Part shown: positions 30,548-39,028 of the stretch, piece after piece
Layout: every line of letters starts with the position of its first letter
Position numbering within the stretch: the stretch's first letter is position 1
Assembly: GCF_015776785.2 (NCBI RefSeq)
Contig: NZ_LFMD02000007.1
Span: 124,001 to 188,000, forward strand
DNA: 64,000 bases
Origin: Kitasatospora sp. SUK 42
GTDB taxonomy: Bacteria; Actinomycetota; Actinomycetes; Streptomycetales; Streptomycetaceae
Reading direction: 5' to 3'
Notes under the pieces: model-generated
The model's input: the letters and a program-made list of their open reading frames with translations, nothing else
Databases searched by the model: none
Told to the model about the DNA's origin: nothing
Program-made: the position numbers and the translations under genes

Positions 30548-33358
30548 TTGCGCCTACGCCCCCACCGCCTCCGATTCCGATTCCCGGCCGTCGCCCTCGC
30601 GTCGGCCCTGCTCGTCACCACCGCCCTGACCACCGCACCGGCCACCGCCGCCCCCACGGCGACGACGACCGCGACGACGACCGACTACTGCGCCGGCCGC
30701 TGCACCGACATCCTGCCGCCCGGTGAGAACGGCAACGCCACCCTCGCCGAGATCCTGCTCAACCGGGCGTTCGGCACCCGCCCCGCCCACACCGACGACC
30801 AGCTCGGCCCGTACGCCGCACTCGCCTCCGGCTACCCGGGGCTCACCGAGGCCGGGCTGCGCACCTTCTTCAACGACGCCTCCTTCGGCGTCCCCGCCGA
30901 CCAGGTCGCCAGCACCACCACCCCGCGCCCGGACGTGACCATCGTGCGCGACAAGGCCACCGGCGTCCCGCACATCACCGGCACCACCCGCTACGGCACC
31001 GAGTTCGGCGCGGGCTACGCCGCCGCCCAGGACCGGCTCTGGGTGATGGACCTGTTCCGGCACGTCGGCCGCGGCCAGCTGTCCGGCTTCGCGGGCGGCG
31101 CCGCCGCCAACCGCCAGCTGGAGCAGAGCTTCTGGCAGGCCGCGCCGTACACCGAGGCCGAGTTGCAGCAGCAGATCGACGCCCTCGCCGCCCGCGGCGG
31201 CCGGGCCGCCCAGGCGCTCGCCGACGCCACCGCCTACCTGGACGGCATCAACCAGTACGCCAGGGAGGCCTACAACGGCCGCACCTTCCCCGGCGAGTAC
31301 GACCTGACCGGGCACATCGACCCGATCACCAACGCCGGTTCGATCGAGCCGTTCAAACTCACCGACCTCGTCGCCCTCGCCTCCGTGGTCGGCGCGCTCT
31401 TCGGCTCCGGCGGCGGCAACGAACTCGCCTCCGCCCAGGTCAAGTCGGCCGCCGAGGCCCGGTACGGCAAGGACGCCGGCGACGCGGTCTGGAAGTCGCT
31501 GCGCGAGGCCGACGACCCGGAGGCCGTCCAGACCCTGCACGACGGACAGAGCTTCCCGTACGCCACCGTGCCCGACGCCCCGCAGGGCCAGGCGCTGCCC
31601 GACCCCGGCTCGGTGGTGCCCGAGCCGCTGGTCTACAACGCCACCGGATCCGCCAACTCCGCGTCCACCAGGGCGAACGGCGTCCTGCCCGGCAACCTGC
31701 TCACCGCCCGGCACGGCATGTCCAACGCCCTGCTGGTCTCGGGCGCGCACACCGACGACGGCCATCCGGTCGCCGTGTTCGGCCCCCAGACCGGTTACTT
31801 CGCACCGCAGTTGCTGATGCTGGAGGAGATCCAGGGCCCCGGGATCAGCGCGCGCGGCGCGGCCTTCGCGGGCCTGAGCTTCTACGTGCAGCTCGGCCGC
31901 GGCCAGGACTACGCCTGGAGCGCCACCTCGGCCGGGCAGGACATCACCGACACCTACGCCGTCCCGCTCTGCACCACCGACGGCTCACCGGTCACCACCG
32001 CCGCCAACTCCTACCTCTGGCACGGCCAGTGCCTGCCCTTCGAACGGCTGGACCGCCAGGACTCCTGGAGCCCGACCACCGCCGACTCCACCCCGGCCGG
32101 CTCGTACACCCTGACGATGTACCGCTCCCGGTACGGCCTGGTGACCGCCCGCGGCACGGTCGGCGGGGCGCCCGTCGCCTTCACCTCGCTGCGCTCCACC
32201 TACCGGCACGAGGCCGACTCCATCATCGGCTTCCAGGAGCTGAACGACCCGGGCGCGGTGCACGACGCGGCGAGCTTCCAGCAGGCGGCCCAGGACATCA
32301 ACTACACCTTCAACTGGTTCTACGCCGACTCCCGCGACATCGCCTACTACAACTCCGGCAACAACCCGGTGCGGGCCCCCGGCGTCGACCCGGGCCTGCC
32401 CGTACTCGCCCAACCCGCCTACGAGTGGGCCGACTTCGACCCGGCCACCAACACCGCCCGGTACACACCGCCCACCGCGCACCCGCAGTCCGTCAACCAG
32501 GACTACTACATCTCCTGGAACAACAAGCAGGCGAACGGCTACACCGCCGCCGGCTTCGGCAACGGCTCGGTGCACCGCGCCAACCTCCTCGACGACCGGG
32601 TCAAGGCGCTCCTCGCCAACGGCGGCAGGGCGAGCCGGGTCTCGCTCACCCAGGCCATGGAGGGCGCCGCGCTCGCCGACCTGCGGGCCGAGGACGTCCT
32701 GCCCGACCTGATCCGGGTGCTGCGCAGCGCACCGGTCACCGACCAGACCGCCCTCACCGCACTGCAGCAGCTGGAGGCCTGGCTCGCCGACGGCGACCAG
32801 CGGAAGGAGACCTCGCCCGGCAGCCACACCTACGCGGACGCCGCCGCGATCCGGGTGATGGACGCCTGGTGGCCGCTGGTCGCCGACGGCGTGATGCGGC
32901 CGGGGCTCGGCGACCAGCTGTTCACCGCGCTGACCGGCGCCCTGCAGATCAACGAGTCCCCCTCCGGCGGCCAGACCGGCGCCACCGGCGGCGGCCCGGT
33001 GAGCGCCAACGAGGCCATCCCGCACAAGGGTTCGGCCTTCCAGTACGGCTGGTGGAGCTACCTGGACAAGGATCTGCGCTCCGTCCTCGGCGACCAGGTG
33101 GCCGGCCCGCTGGCCCGCCCGTTCTGCGGCGGGGGCGATCTCGCGGCCTGCCGGACGGTCCTGCTCACCACCCTGAAGCAGGCCGCCGCCCAGACGCCCG
33201 CCCAGGTCTACCCGGGCGACGCCGACTGCCCGGCCGGCGACCAGTGGTGCGCCGACACCATCATCCAGCGCCCGCTGGGCGGGGTGACGGACGCCAAGAC
33301 CACCTGGCAGAACCGGCCGACGTACCAGCAGGTGGTGCAGTTCCCCAGCCACCGGTGA
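30548..33358 (+). CDS. Secreted penicillin acylase-family Ntn-hydrolase
   Basis: A 936-residue precursor. Residues 1-35 are a Sec-type signal (basic RLRPHRLRFRFP, hydrophobic core, TAPATAA). The alpha-subunit region contains VTIVRDKATGVPHITGTTRYGTEFGAGYAAAQDRLWVMDLFR. Autoproteolysis should expose Ser392 in HGM|SNALLVSG, the new N-terminus and nucleophile of the beta subunit; PVAVFGPQTGYFAPQ and the oxyanion Asn region follow. The family cleaves acyl side chains of beta-lactams, acyl-homoserine lactones or cyclic lipopeptides; the exact substrate is unknown. The TTG at 30548 is preferred because GGAGGAG lies 6 nt upstream and it begins the signal peptide; GTG at 30524 is the alternative. Quorum quenching or lipopeptide deacylation is possible. 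Confidence 0.9.
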   Translation: MRLRPHRLRFRFPAVALASALLVTTALTTAPATAAPTATTTATTTDYCAGRCTDILPPGENGNATLAEILLNRAFGTRPAHTDDQLGPYAALASGYPGLTEAGLRTFFNDASFGVPADQVASTTTPRPDVTIVRDKATGVPHITGTTRYGTEFGAGYAAAQDRLWVMDLFRHVGRGQLSGFAGGAAANRQLEQSFWQAAPYTEAELQQQIDALAARGGRAAQALADATAYLDGINQYAREAYNGRTFPGEYDLTGHIDPITNAGSIEPFKLTDLVALASVVGALFGSGGGNELASAQVKSAAEARYGKDAGDAVWKSLREADDPEAVQTLHDGQSFPYATVPDAPQGQALPDPGSVVPEPLVYNATGSANSASTRANGVLPGNLLTARHGMSNALLVSGAHTDDGHPVAVFGPQTGYFAPQLLMLEEIQGPGISARGAAFAGLSFYVQLGRGQDYAWSATSAGQDITDTYAVPLCTTDGSPVTTAANSYLWHGQCLPFERLDRQDSWSPTTADSTPAGSYTLTMYRSRYGLVTARGTVGGAPVAFTSLRSTYRHEADSIIGFQELNDPGAVHDAASFQQAAQDINYTFNWFYADSRDIAYYNSGNNPVRAPGVDPGLPVLAQPAYEWADFDPATNTARYTPPTAHPQSVNQDYYISWNNKQANGYTAAGFGNGSVHRANLLDDRVKALLANGGRASRVSLTQAMEGAALADLRAEDVLPDLIRVLRSAPVTDQTALTALQQLEAWLADGDQRKETSPGSHTYADAAAIRVMDAWWPLVADGVMRPGLGDQLFTALTGALQINESPSGGQTGATGGGPVSANEAIPHKGSAFQYGWWSYLDKDLRSVLGDQVAGPLARPFCGGGDLAACRTVLLTTLKQAAAQTPAQVYPGDADCPAGDQWCADTIIQRPLGGVTDAKTTWQNRPTYQQVVQFPSHR

Positions 33359-33365
33359 GACGGCG

Positions 33366-33394
33366 CCGCCGCCGCCCGCACAGGGCGGCGGCGG
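33366..33394 (+). terminator. Terminator of penicillin acylase-family gene
   Basis: Perfect 12-bp arms CCGCCGCCGCCC and GGGCGGCGGCGG with a GCACA loop, starting 8 bp after the stop codon. Confidence 0.75.
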
Positions 33395-33433
33395 TTCCCG
33401 TGGGGAATCAGCGGCGGTTCCCGTGGGGAATCA
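33388..33433. repeat. Perfect 23-bp tandem duplication
   Basis: The 23-bp unit beginning GCGGCGGTTCCCGTGGGG and ending AATCA occurs twice without mismatch at 33388-33410 and 33411-33433, partly overlapping the terminator arm and ending 46 bp before the next gene start. Confidence 0.9.
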
Positions 33434-33467
33434 CGAGAACCCGCCCATGTAGCACCTGAAACCCCAT

Positions 33468-33473
33468 TAGGCT
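33468..33473 (+). promoter_or_regulatory. Possible -10 box for leaderless threonine synthase-like transcript
   Basis: TAGGCT lies 7 nt before the ATG at 33480, with no ribosome binding site between. This spacing would put the transcript start at the A of the ATG. No clear -35 hexamer. Confidence 0.35.
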
Positions 33474-33479
33474 GCTTAC

Positions 33480-34697
33480 ATGGCAGCAGCAGACTCCCTC
33501 GCGACCCGCCAGCGCTCGCTCGGCGACCCCGACCTCGACTACCCCCTCCGGCCCCCGCTCACCGCGGGCTGCCCCCGCACCGGCACGCAGGACGTCGCCT
33601 ACCCCGTCGAGGTCGACTACGCCTACGACCAGGTCGACCCGGCCGCCCTCTTCGCCCCCGCCACGACCCGCGGCGGCCTGGAGCGCTGGGCCCCGCTGCT
33701 GCCCCCGCTGTCCGCGCCCGGCCTCGGCGAGGGCGCCACCCCGCTGGTGGAGCTCGAACCCGGCGTGTACGTCAAGGACGAGTCCCGCAACCCCACCTGG
33801 TCCCACAAGGACCGGCTGAACCGCTGCACCACCAGCGCCGCCGTGGGCGTCGGCGCGCCCGGCATCGCGGTCGCCTCCTCCGGCAACCACGGCGCCTCGG
33901 CGGCCGCCTACGCCGCCCGCGCCGGACTGCCCTGCGTCGTCCTCACCGGCCCCGACCTGCCGCCCGCCGTGGACTCCTTCCTCAACGCCTACGGCGCCGT
34001 CGTGCTGCCGGTCCCGTGGGAGGCGCGCTGGCCGCTGCTGCGCCAGGTGGTCGACCGGCTCGGCCTGCACCCGGTCAGCAACCTCACCACCACCCACACC
34101 GGGCACGCGTACGGCCCGGAGGGCTACAAGACCGTCGCGTACGAGATCTTCCGGGACGTCGGGACGCCCAGCGCGGTCTTCGTGCCGACCGGGTACGGCG
34201 AGCTGCTGTTCGGGGTCTGGAAGGGCTTCGACGAGCTGCGCCGCCTCGGCCTCGCCGACCGGGTGCCGCGCGTCTTCGCCTGCGAGTCCGCCGCCTCCGG
34301 CCCGCTGCACCGGGCGCTCGCCGAGGGCCTCCCGGCGGCGCACGTGACGGTCGGTCCGAGCGACGCCTACTCGATCAACTCCCCGGTGAGCGGCTACCGG
34401 GGCGTCGTCGCCGTGCGCGCGAGCGGCGGCCGCGCGCTGACCGTGGACGACCGTCAACTCGCCGACGCCCAGCGCGAACTGGCCCGCGCCGGCCTGTGGG
34501 CGGAACTGTCCGCGGCGGCCGGACTGGCCGGGCTGCGCAGCCTCGGCGCCCCCGACCTCGCCGAGGGCCCGGTGGTCTGCGTGTCCACCTCCAGCGGCTT
34601 CAAGGACAAGGGCACCGCCGGCCGCCGGACGGAGCCGGTCGCCCCGGAGTGGGAGGCGGTGCACCGCCGGCTGCGGGCGGCGGGGATCACCGGCTGA
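33480..34697 (+). CDS. Threonine synthase-like PLP enzyme
   Basis: A 405-residue fold type II PLP protein. The lysine is K110 in NPTWSHKDR (NPTxSFKDR in threonine synthase), followed by the phosphate-binding loop SSGNHGASAAAYAARAGLPCVVLTG. The C-terminal VCVSTSSGFKDKG resembles the PLP-pyridine contact region. The family covers threonine synthase and related beta-replacing lyases; the true reaction here is unknown, since no homoserine or threonine genes are nearby. The start has no Shine-Dalgarno; a TAGGCT box lies 7 nt upstream of the ATG, so translation from a leaderless transcript is plausible. Confidence 0.82.
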   Translation: MAAADSLATRQRSLGDPDLDYPLRPPLTAGCPRTGTQDVAYPVEVDYAYDQVDPAALFAPATTRGGLERWAPLLPPLSAPGLGEGATPLVELEPGVYVKDESRNPTWSHKDRLNRCTTSAAVGVGAPGIAVASSGNHGASAAAYAARAGLPCVVLTGPDLPPAVDSFLNAYGAVVLPVPWEARWPLLRQVVDRLGLHPVSNLTTTHTGHAYGPEGYKTVAYEIFRDVGTPSAVFVPTGYGELLFGVWKGFDELRRLGLADRVPRVFACESAASGPLHRALAEGLPAAHVTVGPSDAYSINSPVSGYRGVVAVRASGGRALTVDDRQLADAQRELARAGLWAELSAAAGLAGLRSLGAPDLAEGPVVCVSTSSGFKDKGTAGRRTEPVAPEWEAVHRRLRAAGITG

Positions 34698-34843
34698 CCC
34701 TCCGCCCGCCCCTCGGCGGGTCGGGTACGACCGTTGCTGGAGGCCCTCTGTTCGCCGTTCCGTTCGCTGACGTAGGGTCGGCGTTCGCCCACGCACTCCA
34801 GGCTGGCTCCGCCCCAACTCCCCCGCGTCGAAGGGCTGTCACC

Positions 34844-36229
34844 GTGACCCGTTCCCCCCGCCGTCTGCTGCCACTGGCCGTCGCCGTCGCAGCGGTGCCC
34901 GTGCTCGCGCTCCCGGCCGTGCCCTCGGCCGCGGCCTCGTACGGCACCCCGACGATCACCTTCTCCGCCGCCTACCTGTCCGGCGCGGTCGGCGCCACCG
35001 GCGACCCGACGGTCACCGTGACGGTGGCCCAGAGCGGCGCCCCGGCCTCGGCGTTGACCGTCGCCGCCTCGGCCAGCACCCGCGGCACCGTGGCCCGGAC
35101 CGGCGACGTGACGGTCACCGGGACCAGCGACACCCGCACCCTGGCGGTCGCCGCCCAGGGCGTCGGCTACACCGACCTGACCGTCAAGGTGACCGGCCTG
35201 GGCGGCAAGAGCGCCACCCGCACCCTGCACTACGCCGCCTCCGCCGCCGTCCGGGACTCCGCCGCCAGCCGCTACCTCACCGGCTCCAGCGACGCCTCGG
35301 CCGCGGTGGACGCCGGCGGCGGCTACATCCTGGTCGGCGACGACGAGTCCAACACCCTGCGCCTGTACGACCGCAACAACTCCGGCGCCCCGGTGCGCAC
35401 CTGGGACTTCAGCGCGGCGCTCGGCGTCTCCAAGGAGATCGACATCGAGGCCGCCACCCGGGTCGGCGACACGATCTACTGGACCGGCTCGCTCGGCAAC
35501 AACAAGGACGGCGCGGTCAAGCCCGACCGCCACACCCTGTTCACCACCAGGGTCACCGGCTCCGGTGCCGACACCCAGCTCTCCCTGGCCGGTTCGTACC
35601 ACGGCCTGCGCGCCGACCTGATCGCCTGGGACACCGCCCACGGCAACCGCTACGGCTTCGCGGCCGGCGCCGCCGACGGGCAGGCCCCCAAGCAGATCAA
35701 CGGCTTCAACGTCGAGGGCCTGGAGTTCGCCCCCGGCAGCACCACCACCGCCTACATCGGCTTCCGTGCGCCGCTCACCCCGGCGGTCACCGGCGGCCGG
35801 GCGCTGCTGGTGCCGGTCACCAACTTCTCGTCCCTGTTCGACGGTTCGGCCGCACACGCGACCTTCGGCGACCCGATCGAGCTGGACCTCGGCGGGCTGT
35901 CGATCCGCGACCTGCGCCGCAACGACCTCGGCCAGTACCTGATCGTGGCCGGCTCCTGGGCCGCCGAGGACAACTCCGCCCCCTACGCGCTCTACCGCTG
36001 GGACGGCCGGGCCGCCACCAAGCCGGTCAAGTTGCTCGACCTGCCGACCGGCGACGCCGGCGCCTGGGAGGCCCTCCCCGAGGTCCCGGACCTGGACGCC
36101 CCCGGCGCCCGCGCCCAGCTGATCACCGACAACGGCTCCGCCGACCTGTACGACGACGGCAGCGCCGCCAAGGACCTCACCCACCCGGAGTGGAAGAAGT
36201 CCCGCAGCACCTGGTTCACCCTGGGCTGA
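34844..36229 (+). CDS. Secreted protein of DUF3616-like beta-propeller type
   Basis: A 461-residue secreted protein. Residues 1-32 are a signal peptide (TRSPRRLLPLAVAVAAVPVLALPAVPSAAAS). Residues ~35-130 look like an Ig/Calx-type beta domain (DPTVTVTVAQSGAPASALTV). The rest (GGGYILVGDDESNTLRLYDR, IDIEAATRVGDTIYWTGSLGNNKDG, NGFNVEGLEFAPGSTTTAYIGFRAPL, ALYRWDG) resembles DUF3616-type propeller proteins with repeated DDE/DIE motifs. No enzymatic activity can be assigned. The GTG at 34844 has GAAGGG 8 nt upstream; the open frame extends into the upstream gene without homology. It shares a terminator with the convergent PTM cluster. Confidence 0.82.
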   Translation: MTRSPRRLLPLAVAVAAVPVLALPAVPSAAASYGTPTITFSAAYLSGAVGATGDPTVTVTVAQSGAPASALTVAASASTRGTVARTGDVTVTGTSDTRTLAVAAQGVGYTDLTVKVTGLGGKSATRTLHYAASAAVRDSAASRYLTGSSDASAAVDAGGGYILVGDDESNTLRLYDRNNSGAPVRTWDFSAALGVSKEIDIEAATRVGDTIYWTGSLGNNKDGAVKPDRHTLFTTRVTGSGADTQLSLAGSYHGLRADLIAWDTAHGNRYGFAAGAADGQAPKQINGFNVEGLEFAPGSTTTAYIGFRAPLTPAVTGGRALLVPVTNFSSLFDGSAAHATFGDPIELDLGGLSIRDLRRNDLGQYLIVAGSWAAEDNSAPYALYRWDGRAATKPVKLLDLPTGDAGAWEALPEVPDLDAPGARAQLITDNGSADLYDDGSAAKDLTHPEWKKSRSTWFTLG

Positions 36230-36240
36230 CCTCACGAGCA

Positions 36241-36270
36241 GGGCCCCCGGCGCCGCCAGGCCGGGGGCCC
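36241..36270. terminator. Bidirectional terminator at the end of the PTM operon
   Basis: Perfect 10-bp arms GGGCCCCCGG and CCGGGGGCCC with a 10-nt GC-rich loop, between the convergent stops of the secreted propeller gene (36229) and ftdE (36285). Confidence 0.85.
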
Positions 36271-36284
36271 ACCCCCGGGCCCGG

Positions 36285-37340
36285 TCAGACCTCCACCAGC
36301 ACCTTGCCCCGGGTGGCCGAGCGGTCGACGTACAGGCTGCGGTACGCGGCCGGGATGCTGTCGAAGCCCTGGTGCACGGTCTCCTGGTAGCGCACGTCGC
36401 CGCTGCGCACCAGCGCGCCGAGGTCCCGCCGCAGCGCCGACCAGTTCTCCTCGGTGAACCACTCCAGCGAGAAGATGCCGCGGATCGTGGTGCGCGGGAA
36501 CATGATCATCGGCAGCAGCCGGGGGCCCGTCCACTCCCCGCCGACCTGGCTCCCCCACTGCCAGCACACCGCCACCCGGCTGTCCACCGCGAGCATCCCG
36601 AAGACCACGTCGGTGAGCGAGCCGCCGAGGCTGTCGAAGTAGCGGTCGATGCCGTCCGGGGCGAGGTCGGACAGCTCCTTGGCCAGCCGCTCCGGGTCGT
36701 CGCCGTCCCGGTAGTGCAGCACCGCGTCGAAGCCCAGCTCCATCAGCCGGTCGGCCTTCGCCGGGGTCGCCGTGGTGCCGATGACCCGGGCGCCGCGCCG
36801 CTTGGCCAGCTGGCCGACCAGCGAGCCGACCGTCCCGCTCGCCGCGCCGACCAGCACCGTCGAACCGGGGCGCACGTCCAGGAACTTCTCCACCGTCCCC
36901 CAGGCCGTCATCCCCGGGCCGCCGAGCACGCCGAGCGCGGTGGTGATCGGCAGCCGCTCGTCGTAGTCGGCCCGGTCCAGTCTGCGGTAGGCGGGGAACA
37001 TCATCGGGAAGGTGCCGGTCTGCCACAGCGCGGGCTCGCCGTCGCTGATCACGTGGGTGCGCCAGCCGCCGAAGCCCTGGACCAGGTCGCCGACCGGGAA
37101 GCGGGCTCTCGGACCGGCCGCCACCACCTCCATGATCGAGTCGGCCCCCATGTGGTCGCCGATCGGGGTGTCCAGCGCGATCCCCTGGAGGTACGGGTCC
37201 ACCGACACGTACAGGGTGCGCAGCAGCATCTCGTCCTCGGCGAGCCGGACGTCCACGTCCTCGACGACCTTCTCGTACATCCGCTCGATGTCCGGCACTC
37301 CGTCCACGTGCGCGCGGACGATCCACTTCTCGATCCTCAC
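36285..37340 (-). CDS. ftdE: PTM cluster NADP-dependent MDR oxidoreductase
   Basis: A 351-residue zinc-independent MDR reductase: no catalytic Cys/His zinc set, an NADPH site VLVGAASGTVGSLVGQLAKRRGARVIGTTATPAKADRLMELGFDAVLHYRD, and the leukotriene-B4-dehydrogenase-like pattern (SVDPYLQG, FGMLAVDSRVAVCWQWG). In PTM pathways this enzyme (IkaC/FtdE/SGR811 type) performs a hydride-triggered reductive cyclisation closing the innermost carbocycle. The GTG start at 37340 overlaps the ftdD stop (GTGA). Last gene of the operon. Confidence 0.9.
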   Translation of the reverse strand: MRIEKWIVRAHVDGVPDIERMYEKVVEDVDVRLAEDEMLLRTLYVSVDPYLQGIALDTPIGDHMGADSIMEVVAAGPRARFPVGDLVQGFGGWRTHVISDGEPALWQTGTFPMMFPAYRRLDRADYDERLPITTALGVLGGPGMTAWGTVEKFLDVRPGSTVLVGAASGTVGSLVGQLAKRRGARVIGTTATPAKADRLMELGFDAVLHYRDGDDPERLAKELSDLAPDGIDRYFDSLGGSLTDVVFGMLAVDSRVAVCWQWGSQVGGEWTGPRLLPMIMFPRTTIRGIFSLEWFTEENWSALRRDLGALVRSGDVRYQETVHQGFDSIPAAYRSLYVDRSATRGKVLVEV

Positions 37341-39028
37341 GAGGTGACTCCAAACTGCCGGTCGGGGCCGACCGGGTCGATGATCAGGGTGGGCGGCGGC
37401 GCGCTGTCGTCCACCGCCGCGGTGAACGGCCTGCGGTCGTCGCGGCAGATGAACTGGACGACGTGCCGGCCGGCGGCGGCCGCGCGGATCAGGCCTCCGG
37501 TGGTCGCCCAGACCCCGGAGAGGTAGAAGTTGGCCAGGCCGGGCAGCCCCGGGCCGTTGCGCTTGATCTCGTCCTCAAGGGTCTCGCCGCTCTCCACGAA
37601 GGGCTGCCAGCCCAGCACCGTCCCGTCGTAGTTGCCGGTGTAGCGGACCTGGGTGAGCGGGGTGGAGACGTCCTTGACCGCCACCGCCTCCCGGAGCCCC
37701 GGGTGGTGGCCGTCCAGGAAGTCGATGATCGCGTCGCGCACCCGGCGCTTCTCCCGCTGGTACTCCCGGCCCCGGCCCACCGGCAGGGTGTGCAGCTCCT
37801 CCCCGCGCCGCAGCCGGGGGGCCTGCTCGGGCCCGGTGCTCAGCTCCCGCCAGGGGGCGATGTCGCAGAAGTAGCTGGCGTACACCACGGTGGTGCCGGC
37901 CGGGGACAGCTCCGGGTAGTGCCGGCTGCGGAACTGGACGTTGATGCTCGGGTGCCGGATGCCGGTGAGCCTCGCGGCGAGCCCGTCCTCCAGCAGGTAG
38001 GTGGTGCACGGGTCGCCCGCCGGGAACGGGCGGCGCAGGCCGAGGAAGACGGTCAGGTAGCCGGGGAAGACCATGCCCGGCTCGGCGATGGTCCGGGTGT
38101 AGAGCCGCCGGTAGGTGTCGTTCAGGTAGCGGCCCTTGAGCAGGTCGAGCATCGTGGTGCGGCCGTCGCAGGCGGCCACCACGATGTCCGCCCGCACCTC
38201 CCGCCCGTCGCTGAGCCGGACCCCGACCGCGGTGTCGTTCTCGACCAGGATCTCGGTCACCCTGGTGTTGTAGGCGATCTCCCCGCCGAGCCGCCGGTAG
38301 CGCTGCTCGACCGAGCGGGCCAGGCCCAGCGAGCCGCCTTCCGGCACTCCCGCCGACTGCCCGGCGTGCGAGGCGAGTTGGAAGTAGGTCGGCAGCACCG
38401 GGAAGTTGGGGTGCTTCTCGTACAGCACGAAGTTGAACGCCTCGCGCAGCAGCGGGCTGCGGAACCGCGCCGAGTAGTCGCTCATCAGCACCGAGATGGA
38501 GCGCCGGATCACGTTGAAGTACGGCAGGAAGGAGGCCAGCATCCGCCAGCGCTCCCACCGGCCCATCAGCCCGACCGGCTGCAGGAAGGGGTAACGGGTC
38601 AGCGCCACCCGGAACTTCCGCAGCCCGTCGCAGAACTGCCGGATCCGCCGGGCGTCCTCCGGGGCGAGCTCCAGCAGGTGGGCCTCCAGCCGGTCCGGGT
38701 CGGAGTAGAAGTAGACCGCCCGCCCGTCCCGGGTGCGCACCACGTTGAAGACGTCGAAGTTGCGCATCCGCTTGCCCTGCAACGCGCCGAGTTCGAGCCA
38801 GATCTGGTGCATCTCGTTGCCCGGGCCGCTGCCGAGCAGCCAGCTGACGCAGCAGTCGAAGGTGAACTCGCCGCGGTCCCAGGCGGTGCAGCAGCCTCCG
38901 GGCAGCTCGTGCATCTCCAGGACCTGCGTGCGGTAGCCGTTCATCTGCGCGTAGCAGCCGGTGGACAGGCCGCCGAGCCCGCCACCGATGATCACCATGC
39001 TCCGCCGTCCGCTGCTCGTCCCCGTCAT
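37337..39028 (-). CDS. ftdD: PTM cluster FAD-dependent phytoene-desaturase-like oxidoreductase (second copy)
   Basis: A 563-residue CrtI/phytoene-dehydrogenase-like flavoprotein. The N-terminal dinucleotide fold is MVIIGGGLGGLSTGCYAQMNGYRTQVLE, followed by PGGCCTAWDRGEFTFD; the C-terminal FAD motif is NFYLSGVWATTGGLIRAAAAGRHV. It is a clear paralogue of ftdC (same length, CYAQM, PGGCC, DPDRLEAHLL). In PTM biosynthesis these enzymes drive reductive or oxidative cyclisation of the polyene into the outer rings. The ATG at 39028 has GGAGG 6 nt upstream and overlaps the ftdC stop by 4 bp; the open frame upstream of it is a shadow of ftdC. Confidence 0.92.
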   Translation of the reverse strand: MTGTSSGRRSMVIIGGGLGGLSTGCYAQMNGYRTQVLEMHELPGGCCTAWDRGEFTFDCCVSWLLGSGPGNEMHQIWLELGALQGKRMRNFDVFNVVRTRDGRAVYFYSDPDRLEAHLLELAPEDARRIRQFCDGLRKFRVALTRYPFLQPVGLMGRWERWRMLASFLPYFNVIRRSISVLMSDYSARFRSPLLREAFNFVLYEKHPNFPVLPTYFQLASHAGQSAGVPEGGSLGLARSVEQRYRRLGGEIAYNTRVTEILVENDTAVGVRLSDGREVRADIVVAACDGRTTMLDLLKGRYLNDTYRRLYTRTIAEPGMVFPGYLTVFLGLRRPFPAGDPCTTYLLEDGLAARLTGIRHPSINVQFRSRHYPELSPAGTTVVYASYFCDIAPWRELSTGPEQAPRLRRGEELHTLPVGRGREYQREKRRVRDAIIDFLDGHHPGLREAVAVKDVSTPLTQVRYTGNYDGTVLGWQPFVESGETLEDEIKRNGPGLPGLANFYLSGVWATTGGLIRAAAAGRHVVQFICRDDRRPFTAAVDDSAPPPTLIIDPVGPDRQFGVTS

